Shown: positions 1-7,581 of the stretch, piece by piece | Layout of the letters: each line of letters begins with the position of its first letter | Numbering within the stretch: position 1 is the first letter of the stretch | DNA from: Acetobacteraceae bacterium | GTDB taxonomy: Bacteria; Pseudomonadota; Alphaproteobacteria; Acetobacterales; Acetobacteraceae | Assembly: GCA_025354865.1 (NCBI GenBank) | Contig: JANXMB010000164.1 | Span: 1 to 45,330 of the forward strand | DNA: 45,330 nucleotides | Reading direction: 5' to 3' | Position numbers and translations under genes: made by a program | The notes under the pieces: generated by a model | Told to the model about the DNA's origin: nothing | Database searches by the model: none | Seen by the model: the letters and a program-made list of their open reading frames with translations, nothing else

Positions 1-337
1 GCCATAAACCAACCAATCCGATACACTAGGCTCGTCGCAAAGAGCCTAAATCCAGATCGGCCAGCTTCGCCCAATCAACATAAATGCCAATCGTTAGGCG
101 CCGCCAACGTATCCCTTCCTAGCCTATTCAATTCTCAAAGAACAACGTCCAACTAGTATCGACCCGCGTTACCGCGAGCCACAAGACCTAATTGCCTTGC
201 TTGTGCCACCGACCCGGTGCAGACCGAGGAAGCTAGCCGAACCGCAGGAGAAGTGCAAGAGCGCGTTCCGCTGCGGTGAACGGGCTTCTAAGGGTGCCTC
301 CCCGGACCGTCAACCCGGTTTTTTCAGAATTCGTCAT
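1..337 (-). promoter_or_regulatory. rRNA operon promoter and leader (16S gene presumed beyond the left edge)
   Basis: No protein gene is seen here. On the minus strand there is a promoter-like pair, TTGACG (313-308) and TTAGAA (291-286), 16 bp apart, preceded by an A-tract. Further along lies TTGTTCTTTGAGAATT (145-130), a good match to the boxA antitermination element of alphaproteobacterial rRNA leaders, followed by GGAAGGGATACGTTGG-type sequence and a 7-bp hairpin (TAGGCTC/GAGCCTA, about 28-50). Promoter, boxA and order fit an rrn leader that would enter 16S rRNA left of base 1. It starts only about 25 nt after the stop of the epimerase gene. An rrn internal spacer before 23S is the alternative. 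The rRNA itself is not in the window, so this is an inference from signals. Confidence 0.6.
130..145 (-). promoter_or_regulatory. boxA-like antitermination site
   Basis: The minus strand reads TTGTTCTTTGAGAATT. The core TTCTTTGA matches boxA (TGCTCTTTGA-type), bound by NusB/NusE on nascent rRNA. It lies about 140 nt downstream of the promoter-like pair at 286-313, as expected in a pre-rRNA leader. Confidence 0.6.
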
Positions 338-1303
338 TTAATTGCCATGCCATTGCCGGAACCACGTCACGAATCGCGGAATTCCGCGGCTCAGCGGGGT
401 CTTCGGGGAAAATCCAGTTAGCGCCGAAATCGCATCGACCGACGCAAACGTCTCCTCCACGTCCACCGCCGGCCGAGGCGCCGTACGCACGATCGCTTTC
501 TGACCCAGCGCATCTTCCAGCAGGCGCACGAGCTCGCGCACTTCCTCCCCGCGATGGTTGCCGATGTTCAGAATCCGGGTGCCCTCGGTCGGCGGGCGGT
601 CCAGCGCGCCGACCACGCCGGCCACGATATCGTCCACATAGGTGAAATCGCGCTTCAGCAGCCCGCCGTCGTACAGCACGATCGGTTCCCCCGCGACGAT
701 CGCCTTGGCGAAGCTGTAATACGCCATGTCCGGGCGCCCCCACGGTCCGTACACCGTAAAGAACCGCAAGCCGGTCTGCGGCAATTGGAACAAATGGGCG
801 TAGGCGTAGCTCATGAGTTCGTCCGCCCGCTTGGTCGCGGCATACAGCGACATCGGCGTGTCCACCCGATCCGTTTCCCGGAACGGCATCGCGGTATTGG
901 CGCCGTAGACCGACGATGTGCTGGCATACACCATGTGCCGCAGCCCTTTCAGGCGCCGCGCCGTTTCCAGCACCACCAAATGCCCCATCACGTTCGACGT
1001 CACATAGGAATAGGGGTCCACCAGCGAATGCCGGACCCCCGCCTGCGCCGCGAGGTGCGCGATCCCCACAATCCCCGGATGCGTCGCCACCAGCGCCTCC
1101 ATCGTCGTTCGGTCCGACACATCCCCTGGCACGAAGATAAAGCCCGGATGGGCGCGCAGCCGCTCTAACCGCGCCGCCTTCAGGCGCACGTCGTAATAGG
1201 TGTTGAGGTTATCGATCCCCACCACCCGATCACCGCGCGCCAGCAGCGCCTCGGCCACATGGGATCCGATGAACCCGGCAGCCCCGGTGACCAGGACGGT
1301 CAT
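338..1303 (-). CDS. NAD-dependent epimerase, UDP-glucuronate 4-epimerase type
   Basis: A 321-residue extended short-chain dehydrogenase. It shows the N-terminal NAD-binding motif GAAGFIG (residues 7-13), then the DNLNTYYD stretch (31-38) typical of UDP-GlcA/UDP-GlcNAc 4-epimerases of the CapI/LpsL/WbpP type, a serine/threonine run at 128-131 and the catalytic Tyr154-x3-Lys158. The expected reaction is C4 inversion of a UDP-sugar in the cytoplasm for surface polysaccharide or LPS. Its ATG overlaps the stop of the upstream phosphoheptose isomerase by 4 bp (ATGA), so the two are translationally coupled; a joint role in envelope sugar supply is likely. It is slightly shorter than the usual 330-340 residues. 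Exact substrate is not readable from the sequence. Confidence 0.88.
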   Translation of the reverse strand: MTVLVTGAAGFIGSHVAEALLARGDRVVGIDNLNTYYDVRLKAARLERLRAHPGFIFVPGDVSDRTTMEALVATHPGIVGIAHLAAQAGVRHSLVDPYSYVTSNVMGHLVVLETARRLKGLRHMVYASTSSVYGANTAMPFRETDRVDTPMSLYAATKRADELMSYAYAHLFQLPQTGLRFFTVYGPWGRPDMAYYSFAKAIVAGEPIVLYDGGLLKRDFTYVDDIVAGVVGALDRPPTEGTRILNIGNHRGEEVRELVRLLEDALGQKAIVRTAPRPAVDVEETFASVDAISALTGFSPKTPLSRGIPRFVTWFRQWHGN

Positions 1304-1917
1304 GCGAGGGGCCGAGCGACCAGACGATCTTCGAGCAGCTCCATGATCGCGTGACCGAGGGCGATGTGGCACTCCTGGATGCGGGCGGTCTCGGGGTCCG
1401 GCACCATCAGGACGTGGTCGCAGTGTTCCAGCGCCGGCAAGCCCGCCCCGCCCAGCAAACCGACCGTTGCGATGCCCATTTCCCGCGCCGCCTTCAACGC
1501 CAACACCACATTGGGCGAACGGCCGGAGGTGGTGATGCCGAACAGCACGTCGCCCCGCCGGCCGAGGCCGCGCAACGGGCGCTCGAACACACGTTCGTAG
1601 CCGTAATCGTTGCCCGCACCGGTCAGCATGGTCGGGTCTTGCGTCAACGCGAGCGCGGGATACGACGGTCGCTCCACCGATCCGCGCAGGCGGATCAGCA
1701 TTTCCGTCGCCAGATGCATCGCGTCCCCGGCCGAACCGCCGTTGCCGCACAGCATCATCTTTCCGCCGCCGCGCAGACTGGCTTCGCAGGTGTCGACCAC
1801 CGCGACCACGGTATCCGCCAACTCGGTTGCAATCCGCCGTTTCAGGTCGGCGGACTTGTTCATCATCGCGGCGAAGCGCGTCTTTTCAATCGCGGCGAAG
1901 CGCGTTTTTTCGGTCAT
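1300..1917 (-). CDS. gmhA: phosphoheptose isomerase (SIS domain)
   Basis: A 205-residue SIS-domain protein. Family motifs are CGNGGSAGDAMHLATEM (the sugar-phosphate loop with the catalytic Glu), TSGRSPNV, and ECHIALGH with the second catalytic/metal residue. GmhA converts sedoheptulose 7-phosphate to D-glycero-D-manno-heptose 7-phosphate, the first step to LPS core or nucleotide-activated heptose. The N-terminus carries a 24-bp in-frame tandem duplication (EKTRFAAI then EKTRFAAM). The ATG at 1917 is the first in frame; ATG at 1866 after the duplication would give a more usual 188-residue protein. Its stop overlaps the epimerase ATG. Only sedoheptulose-phosphate isomerase activity is well supported; other SIS sugar isomerases remain possible. 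Confidence 0.85.
   Translation of the reverse strand: MTEKTRFAAIEKTRFAAMMNKSADLKRRIATELADTVVAVVDTCEASLRGGGKMMLCGNGGSAGDAMHLATEMLIRLRGSVERPSYPALALTQDPTMLTGAGNDYGYERVFERPLRGLGRRGDVLFGITTSGRSPNVVLALKAAREMGIATVGLLGGAGLPALEHCDHVLMVPDPETARIQECHIALGHAIMELLEDRLVARPLA
1864..1911 (-). repeat. 24-bp tandem duplication inside the gmhA 5' end
   Basis: Two adjacent 24-bp copies differ at two positions and encode EKTRFAAI and EKTRFAAM directly after the initiator Met-Thr. It keeps the frame and inserts eight residues ahead of the conserved SIS domain. Confidence 0.85.
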
Positions 1918-1955
1918 GATCGATCGGACTCCTGGGCGAAAACCCAGGACGATCC

Positions 1956-2741
1956 TTACTGTGCCGTCCAGCCGCCGTCTATCGAAACGGGCGTTCCGGT
2001 GATGGTTCGCGCCGCGTCGGAGCACAAAAACACGGCCAAGCCGCCGATCGCTTCCGGGGTCGAGAACTGCAACATCGGCTGCTTTTCCGCCAGGAACGCC
2101 TGCGCCGCCATTTCGACCGAGATGCCCTCCTGGTGGGCCCGAGCCTCCAACTGGCGATCGACGAGGGGGGTTTTGACCCATCCCGGGCAGATCGCGTTCG
2201 CGGTGACGCCGGCATTGGCCAGTTCGATCGCCGCGACTTTGGTCAGGCCCAGAACCCCGTGCTTGGCCGCGACATAGGCCGCTTTCCGGCCGCTCGCGAC
2301 CAGTCCGTGGGCGGAGGCGACGTTGATAATCCGGCCCCAGCCCTTTTTCTTCATGCCGGGAATGACCGCCTGCATGCAGAAAAACACCGCCGAGAGGTTG
2401 ATCGCGATAATCGCGTGCCACTTGTCCTCGGGGAAGTCTTCGATCGCAGCGACATGCTGGATGCCGGCATTGTTCACCAGGATGTCGACACCGCCCATGC
2501 TGGCCTCGATCTCCGCGCCCATGGCGGCGATTTCGGCCGGCTTGCTCATGTCGGCGGCGCTGTAGCCGACCCGGACCCCGAAGGTTTTTGCCAGCTCCGC
2601 GCGCAAGGCCTCGATCCCTGCGGGGTCGCCGAAACCGTTTAGCATGAGGTCGGCGCCCTCCGCTGCGAAGGCCCTGGCGATGCCCAGACCGATGCCGCTT
2701 GTGGACCCCGTGACCAGCGCGACTTTGCCCTTCAACGCCAT
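1956..2741 (-). CDS. bdhA: 3-hydroxybutyrate dehydrogenase (SDR)
   Basis: A 261-residue classical short-chain dehydrogenase: cofactor loop TGSTSGIG (11-18), NNAG (90-93), catalytic Ser143, Tyr156 and Lys160. The stretch NAGIQHVAAIEDFPEDKW and the SAHGLVAS segment after the catalytic Ser are characteristic of D-3-hydroxybutyrate dehydrogenases, which interconvert 3-hydroxybutyrate and acetoacetate using NAD, usually when polyhydroxybutyrate is broken down. The ATG at 2741 has AGAAGGG 8-10 nt upstream on its strand. A promoter-like pair lies at 2774-2801. It faces away from the MarR gene, whose palindrome at 2841-2874 is in the shared intergenic region, so the regulator may also act here. It is not coupled to gmhA (38-nt gap). 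Confidence 0.9.
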   Translation of the reverse strand: MALKGKVALVTGSTSGIGLGIARAFAAEGADLMLNGFGDPAGIEALRAELAKTFGVRVGYSAADMSKPAEIAAMGAEIEASMGGVDILVNNAGIQHVAAIEDFPEDKWHAIIAINLSAVFFCMQAVIPGMKKKGWGRIINVASAHGLVASGRKAAYVAAKHGVLGLTKVAAIELANAGVTANAICPGWVKTPLVDRQLEARAHQEGISVEMAAQAFLAEKQPMLQFSTPEAIGGLAVFLCSDAARTITGTPVSIDGGWTAQ

Positions 2742-2773
2742 TGATCTAACCCTTCTGCATGGTGCATTGCAGC

Positions 2774-2801
2774 ATGATACAGGCCGCATCGCGGCGCACA
2801 A
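2774..2801 (-). promoter_or_regulatory. candidate sigma-70 promoter of bdhA
   Basis: The minus strand reads TTGTGC (2801-2796), 16 bp, then TATCAT (2779-2774). This would start transcription near 2767, about 26 nt before the bdhA ATG. Prediction only. Confidence 0.35.
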
Positions 2802-2840
2802 GTGAAAGCGCGCATGGCCACTTGAATACCGGCCCCGACT

Positions 2841-2874
2841 CTGGCAGATCGTTCGCATACGGACGATCTGCCAG
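2841..2874. promoter_or_regulatory. perfect 12-bp inverted repeat, probable MarR operator
   Basis: CTGGCAGATCGT (2841-2852) and ACGATCTGCCAG (2863-2874) form a perfect dyad with a 10-bp spacer. The right arm ends inside the AGGAG ribosome binding site (2873-2877) of the MarR gene starting at 2885. As DNA it is a plausible autorepression operator; as RNA it could form a hairpin next to the ribosome binding site. It lies in the divergent bdhA/MarR region. Confidence 0.65.
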
Positions 2875-2884
2875 GAGTAACGGT

Positions 2885-3310
2885 TTGCCCTGTCCCGACG
2901 GCTTCCGCCTGGAAGACCATGTTGGCTTCCTGCTGCGCAAGGCATACCAACGCCACGCCGCCTTGTTCGTCGACGTCGCGGGGGAGCACGCTTTGACCCC
3001 GACGCAATTCGCCGCACTTAGCAAGGTGGTCGAACTCGGGCGCGTCACGCAGAACCGTCTGGGGCGGCAGGTGGCGATGGATCCCGCGACAATTCAAGGC
3101 GTTATCAAGCGCCTGACCGTGCGCGGCCTGATCGAACGCACGCAGGATCCGATGGATCGCCGCACCGCTGTGCTCGCGCCGACCGACGCGGCGCTGGAAC
3201 TGATCGCCACCGCCGTGGCATGCGCCCAGCGCGCCCATGCCACCGTCCTTTCGCCCTTGTCGGACGACGAGCAAGCGGTGTTCCTGGCGCTCTTGCGAAG
3301 GATGGGTTGA
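2885..3310 (+). CDS. MarR family transcriptional regulator
   Basis: A winged-helix MarR-type repressor. The conserved body runs FRLEDHVGFLLRKAYQRH, LTPTQFAAL, the recognition-helix region LGRQVAMDPATIQGVI, and the wing GLIERTQDPMDRR. The start chosen is TTG at 2885 because AGGAG (2873-2877) sits 7 nt upstream and it gives 141 residues, near the family norm; an ATG at 2759 would add 42 residues of non-conserved sequence across the palindrome. The 1145-residue oxidoreductase gene follows after only 4 nt, so the two are one operon and the regulator probably senses a substrate or redox-active compound connected with that enzyme. MarR proteins bind small aromatic or oxidant ligands; the ligand here is unknown. 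Confidence 0.88.
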   Translation: MPCPDGFRLEDHVGFLLRKAYQRHAALFVDVAGEHALTPTQFAALSKVVELGRVTQNRLGRQVAMDPATIQGVIKRLTVRGLIERTQDPMDRRTAVLAPTDAALELIATAVACAQRAHATVLSPLSDDEQAVFLALLRRMG

Positions 3311-3314
3311 TATC

Positions 3315-6300
3315 GTGACTGACTCGGAACTGGGCTTCGGACTGTCGTTTGCCGCCTTGGCGGGGCGGGAGGGTCTGGTTCGCCTCGATAAATCCTTTCT
3401 CGACACCTTGGCCGCTGCCGATGCCGCGTTGCACGCAAGGCTGCTGGGTGCCCGAGCGGCCCCCGACACGCTGCCCAGCAAAGACGAAAGCGATTTGATC
3501 GTTGCGCTCGGTTCCCACCTCGATGCTTTCGTCGCCGAATTATTCGGGATCGCGGCCGAAACCCAGGCGCTGTCCGACGAAACCGCAAAGCTGGATCCGA
3601 TCCATGCCTGCAAGCGGCTGTTCGTGCAGCGGCAGGCGGTGCGGAAATACAACGATCCCGCCGCATTCGACGGTGCCGCGTTGCGCGCCGCGCTGGAAGC
3701 CCGCTGCGGCGAGCCGGCGACCGAGGAAGCCTTCGCCCGCCACGTCGCCGCCTGGGAAAAAGCAGCAGACGCCGAGGCGCTCGACCTCGCATTGCGCTAC
3801 GCCGCCTGGGCGACGCTGACCGAGGCGGGGAAAGCGGCGCACAAAGGCGGCACCCTGTTCCGCACCCCGCACAAGGTCGATCCGCAGCACCTCGTTGCCG
3901 TCGAAACCATCGAACGCGATGGCGTGACGATGCTGCGCCTGCCGGAACACGAATGGCGCCAGCGGGAAGGCTTCGCGCTGACCGATCCCGGCATGAACAC
4001 CCAGCAGGCGCTGGACCAGATCAACTATTGTATCTTGTGCCACACGCAGGGGAAGGACTCCTGCTCCAAGGGTCTGAAAGACCGCAAAACCGGTGCGTTC
4101 CAGAAATCGCCGTTCGGGGTGACCTTGGCCGGCTGCCCGCTGGACGAAAAAATCTCCGAGATGCACACATTGCGCGCCCAAGGCAGCGTCCTCGGCGCCT
4201 TTGCCACCATTGCCATCGACAACCCGATGATGGCGGCCACCGGCCACCGCATCTGCAACGACTGCATGAAAGCCTGCATCTATCAAAAGCAGGAAGCGGT
4301 CGATATTCCCCAGGCCGAGACCCACATCCTGCGCGACGTCCTCGCGCTGCCCTATGGGTTCGAGATCTATGCGCTGCTGACGCGATGGAACCCGCTGGAC
4401 ATTCGCCGCCCGCTGCCCCGGCCCGATAGCGGGCGGAAAGTGCTGATCGTCGGCCTCGGCCCGGCCGGTTTCACCCTGGCGCACCATCTGATGAACGACG
4501 GGCACACCGTCGTGGCGATCGACGGCCTGAAGATCGAGCCGTTGACCTTCGACCCCGCCGCGCCGATCCGCGACACCGCCACCTTGTTCGAAAACCTGGA
4601 CGATCGCGTGCTGGCCGGCTTCGGCGGCGTCGCCGAGTACGGCATCACCGTGCGCTGGAACAAGAACTACCTGAAGCTGGTCCGCCTGCTGCTGGAACGC
4701 CGGTCCGACCGCTTCGCCCATTTCGGCGGTGTCCGCTTCGGCGGCGGCGCCACGATCGGCATGGACGACGCCTGGGCCATGGGCTTCGACCACGTCGCGC
4801 TGTGCATGGGCGCCGGCAAACCGACCGTGCTGGATATTCCCAACGGCCTCGCGCGCGGGGTGCGACAGGCATCCGACTTCCTGATGGCCTTGCAACTGAC
4901 CGGCGCTGCCAAAGCCTCGTCGATCGCCAACCTGCAAATCCGCCTGCCGGTCGTCGTGATCGGCGGCGGACTGACCGCGATCGACACCGCGACCGAATCC
5001 CTCGCGTATTACGTCCGTCAGGTGGAGAAATTTGCCACCCGATATACAACCCTGGTCGCCGAACGCGGGGAGGCAGCGGTCCGCGCGCGTTGGTCGGCGG
5101 AGGAAGCGGAAACCGCGACGGAATTCCTGACCCACGCCGCCGCCATCGCCGCCGAACGCCGCGCGGCGCAAACCGAGGCACGGCAGCCGCGACTGGCCCA
5201 ATTGGTCGAAAGCTGGGGCGGCGCCACCGTCGCCTATCGCCGCAAGCTGACGGAAAGCCCGTCCTATACGCTGAACCACGAAGAAGTGGCCAAAGCGATG
5301 GAGGAAGCGGTCCGCTTCGCCGAGGGCCTGACCCCCATCGGGGTCGAGACCGACCGCTTCGGTCACGCCGCCGCTCTGCGCGTCGCCCGCGCCGACGGTA
5401 CCGAAGCCACACTGCCGGCCCGCGCAATCCTCGTCGCCGCCGGCACCCAGCCGAACACCGTGTTCGCGCGTGAAGATGGGCGCATCCAGCTCGATGGGCG
5501 ATACTTCCAGGCGGTGGACGAAACCGGCGCGAAAGTGACGCCGGAACGCGCGATGGCCAAGCCCGATGTCGCGCAAGTGCTGATGCACCGCGCGGAAAAC
5601 GGCCGTTTCCTCAGCTTCTTCGGCGACCTGCACCCCAGCTTCTTCGGCAACGTGGTGAAGGCGATGGGCGGGGCAAAGCGCGGCTACCCCGTGGTATCGC
5701 GGGCGCTGGCGGCGATCGAACCGACCCCGATCTCCGGCGCCGATCTGATCGCCCATTGCCGCGACACCCTGGCCGCGACGGTGCACGCCGTGAACCGCCT
5801 GACCCCCACCATTGTCGAGGTCGTGATCCGCGCCCCCGCTGCAGCGCGTGCTTTCGAACCCGGCCAGTTCTATCGGCTGCAAAACCACGAAGTGCTGGCA
5901 CCGCGCACCGCCGACACCGTTTTGGGCATGGAAGGTCTGGCCATGACCGGCGCCTGGACCGATCCCGCACAGGGCCTGGTCAGCGTCATCGCGTTGGAGA
6001 TGGGCGGGTCGTCCGACCTGTGCACCATTCTGCGGCCGGGCGAAAAAGTGGTGCTGATGGGGCCGACCGGCGCCCCCACCCATATCCCCGCCGCATCCAC
6101 CGTCGCTTTGGTCGGCGGCGGGCTGGGCAATGCCGTGCTGTTCTCGATCGGCGCGGCCATGCGCGCGGCCGGTTCGAAAGTCGTCTACTTCGCCGGCTAC
6201 AAAGCCATCCGCGATCGCTACAAAATCCAGGAGATCGAGCACGCCGCCGATATCATCGTCTGGTGCTGCGATGAGGCTCCGGGCTTCCAACCCAACCCCG

Positions 6301-6752
6301 CCCGCCCGCAGGACCGCAGCTTCGTCGGCAACATCGTCGAGGCCATGCTCGCCTACGGATCGGGTGCGCTCGGCCCCCAGGCCGTGCCCTTGGCGGATGC
6401 CGAGCACCTGATCGCCATCGGCTCCGACCGTATGATGAACGCGGTGGGGCTTGCTCGGCATGGCGTCTTGGCCGCCTACCTGCGGCCAGATCATACCGCA
6501 ATCGGATCGATCAACTCACCGATGCAATGTATGATGAAGGAAGTCTGCGCCCAGTGCCTGCAACCGCATGTCGATCCGACGACCGGCGAGCGGACGGTTG
6601 TATTCTCCTGCTTCAATCAAGATCAAAAACTGGATTGGGTCGATTTCGGCGCTTTGAATGAGCGGCTGCGCCAGAACGGCACGCAGGAAAAGCTGACGGC
6701 GCAATGGGTGGACCGGACCTTGCGGCAATTGAGCCTGCGCGGCGCGGCCTGA
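3315..6752 (+). CDS. large iron-sulfur FAD/NAD(P) oxidoreductase (GltD-like plus PyrK-like domains)
   Basis: 1145 residues. An N-terminal part of about 230 residues is not recognised. It is followed by a cysteine set C239-x2-C242-x7-C250 and another, C314-x2-C317-x3-C321, that could ligate Fe-S clusters as in glutamate-synthase small-subunit-type proteins. Next are two Rossmann folds, GLGPAG near 379 (FAD) and VVVIGGGLTAID near 547 (NAD(P)H). The C-terminal third (about 823-1100) resembles the ferredoxin-reductase/PyrK electron-transfer subunit, with GGGLGNAVLF near 934 and C1072-x5-C1078-x2-C1081 plus C1099. The GTG at 3315, 4 nt after the MarR stop, has AAGGATGG upstream. The layout suggests electron transfer between NAD(P)H and an unknown acceptor in the cytoplasm. 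No partner subunit is encoded nearby. Substrate unknown. Confidence 0.8.
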   Translation: MTDSELGFGLSFAALAGREGLVRLDKSFLDTLAAADAALHARLLGARAAPDTLPSKDESDLIVALGSHLDAFVAELFGIAAETQALSDETAKLDPIHACKRLFVQRQAVRKYNDPAAFDGAALRAALEARCGEPATEEAFARHVAAWEKAADAEALDLALRYAAWATLTEAGKAAHKGGTLFRTPHKVDPQHLVAVETIERDGVTMLRLPEHEWRQREGFALTDPGMNTQQALDQINYCILCHTQGKDSCSKGLKDRKTGAFQKSPFGVTLAGCPLDEKISEMHTLRAQGSVLGAFATIAIDNPMMAATGHRICNDCMKACIYQKQEAVDIPQAETHILRDVLALPYGFEIYALLTRWNPLDIRRPLPRPDSGRKVLIVGLGPAGFTLAHHLMNDGHTVVAIDGLKIEPLTFDPAAPIRDTATLFENLDDRVLAGFGGVAEYGITVRWNKNYLKLVRLLLERRSDRFAHFGGVRFGGGATIGMDDAWAMGFDHVALCMGAGKPTVLDIPNGLARGVRQASDFLMALQLTGAAKASSIANLQIRLPVVVIGGGLTAIDTATESLAYYVRQVEKFATRYTTLVAERGEAAVRARWSAEEAETATEFLTHAAAIAAERRAAQTEARQPRLAQLVESWGGATVAYRRKLTESPSYTLNHEEVAKAMEEAVRFAEGLTPIGVETDRFGHAAALRVARADGTEATLPARAILVAAGTQPNTVFAREDGRIQLDGRYFQAVDETGAKVTPERAMAKPDVAQVLMHRAENGRFLSFFGDLHPSFFGNVVKAMGGAKRGYPVVSRALAAIEPTPISGADLIAHCRDTLAATVHAVNRLTPTIVEVVIRAPAAARAFEPGQFYRLQNHEVLAPRTADTVLGMEGLAMTGAWTDPAQGLVSVIALEMGGSSDLCTILRPGEKVVLMGPTGAPTHIPAASTVALVGGGLGNAVLFSIGAAMRAAGSKVVYFAGYKAIRDRYKIQEIEHAADIIVWCCDEAPGFQPNPARPQDRSFVGNIVEAMLAYGSGALGPQAVPLADAEHLIAIGSDRMMNAVGLARHGVLAAYLRPDHTAIGSINSPMQCMMKEVCAQCLQPHVDPTTGERTVVFSCFNQDQKLDWVDFGALNERLRQNGTQEKLTAQWVDRTLRQLSLRGAA

Positions 6753-6795
6753 CCCGACCCAGGCGTTCTATATATAAGGTAAGCGTCGCAATCCC

Positions 6796-6829
6796 GACCC
6801 GCTCCATGCACCCAAGCATGGAGCGGGTC
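6796..6829 (+). terminator. terminator-like hairpin after the oxidoreductase
   Basis: A perfect 14-bp inverted repeat (6796-6809 with 6816-6829) around a 6-nt loop, 43 nt after the stop codon. No T-run follows, so it may act with Rho or as an mRNA-stabilising hairpin. Confidence 0.6.
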
Positions 6830-6841
6830 CGGTCGTTGGGC

Positions 6842-6960
6842 TTAGAGCGTGATCGCCTGAGGTTGACTTCAACCTCGGGCGTGAATCACCCTCTCAAACA
6901 AAGGCTTAGACCATGATCCAACGCCGAGATCGCGTGCAACCTCAAACGATCATGGTCTAA
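6842..6960. repeat. inverted-repeat element, diverged copy of the TAGAGCG family
   Basis: It begins TTAGAGCGTGATC (6842-6854) and ends GATCATGGTCTAA (6948-6960), the latter also inversely repeated at 6906-6918 (TTAGACCATGATC). An internal hairpin lies at about 6855-6880 (GCCTGAGGTTGA / TCAACCTCGGGC). The start resembles the elements at 28000, 41310 and 42148. Its right end contains the TAG stop codon of the leftward CHRD gene (6957-6959). Confidence 0.7.
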
Positions 6961-7451
6961 TGCTTCATCGGCATCGCATCGTGCTTCATCGGCATCGCGT
7001 CGTGCATCATCGGCATTGCGCTGCCTTCCATCTTCCGGACCACCTGGCCGCGAATTTCGCCGCCCTTGTTGGCCTCGGTATGGACGTTCACATACCACAT
7101 GCCGGATTCCAGATCCTTGATCTGCGCATCGGTCAGGGTCGCGGTCGCGCTCACAACGCCAGCCGGGTCCTTACCGATCGCCACCGCGACACCCGCATTG
7201 GCACCCGCTTTCGCCGGGCCGTGGAAATGCGCGGCCGTCGCCGGACCGGTCAGACCATGGTAGGTCAGGGTATAGCTGAGCACCTTGGTCGCGGTATCCA
7301 AGGTCGCGAGCAGATCACCGGCCCCAGCCGAGGTCGTCGCCGGAACCTCGCTCTTGCCGCCGAGTGCGGCCTCGAAATGCAGCGTGGCGGCGGAGGCGGA
7401 ACCGATCAGACCGAAGGTGGCGACGGTTGCGAACAAAGCGCGACGTATCAT
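6957..7451 (-). CDS. secreted CHRD-domain protein with Met/His-rich tail
   Basis: 164 residues. A Sec signal peptide (MIRRALFATVATFGLIGSASA) gives export to the periplasm or outside. A CHRD domain follows (about 24-138), recognisable by LSYTLTYHGLTGPATAAHFHGPA and GMWYVNVHTEANKGGEIRGQV; CHRD domains occur in chordin and in bacterial surface proteins of unclear function. The last 19 residues are three near-repeats of DAMPMKH, made by 21-bp DNA repeats at 6960-7022; Met/His runs of this kind bind copper or other soft metals in other proteins, so metal binding is a reasonable guess. GGGAGAA precedes the ATG. The TAG stop lies in the repeat element 6842-6960. It stands alone. Confidence 0.85.
   Translation of the reverse strand: MIRRALFATVATFGLIGSASAATLHFEAALGGKSEVPATTSAGAGDLLATLDTATKVLSYTLTYHGLTGPATAAHFHGPAKAGANAGVAVAIGKDPAGVVSATATLTDAQIKDLESGMWYVNVHTEANKGGEIRGQVVRKMEGSAMPMMHDAMPMKHDAMPMKH
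6960..7022 (-). repeat. three 21-bp coding repeats (Met/His tail)
   Basis: Three imperfect 21-bp direct repeats at the 3' end of the CHRD gene encode AMPMMHD, AMPMKHD and AMPMKH. Copies differ at a few bases, so the array is recent or under selection for the same heptapeptide. Confidence 0.8.
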
Positions 7452-7581
7452 GGAATTCTCCCGTTATGGTGAAGGCCGGCGGCGGACTGCCCCACGGACT
7501 GCCTATTGGACGTTCCAACCGGCGACCTATTCCACCATAGACATGCCGCGCAGAGTGCCGCCAGAGAAATTAGGATTCCCG

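Noticed and set aside
3540-6494. 984-codon open frame on the minus strand
   Set aside because: It lies antisense to the 1145-residue oxidoreductase, has no family motifs and is a product of GC-rich codon bias.
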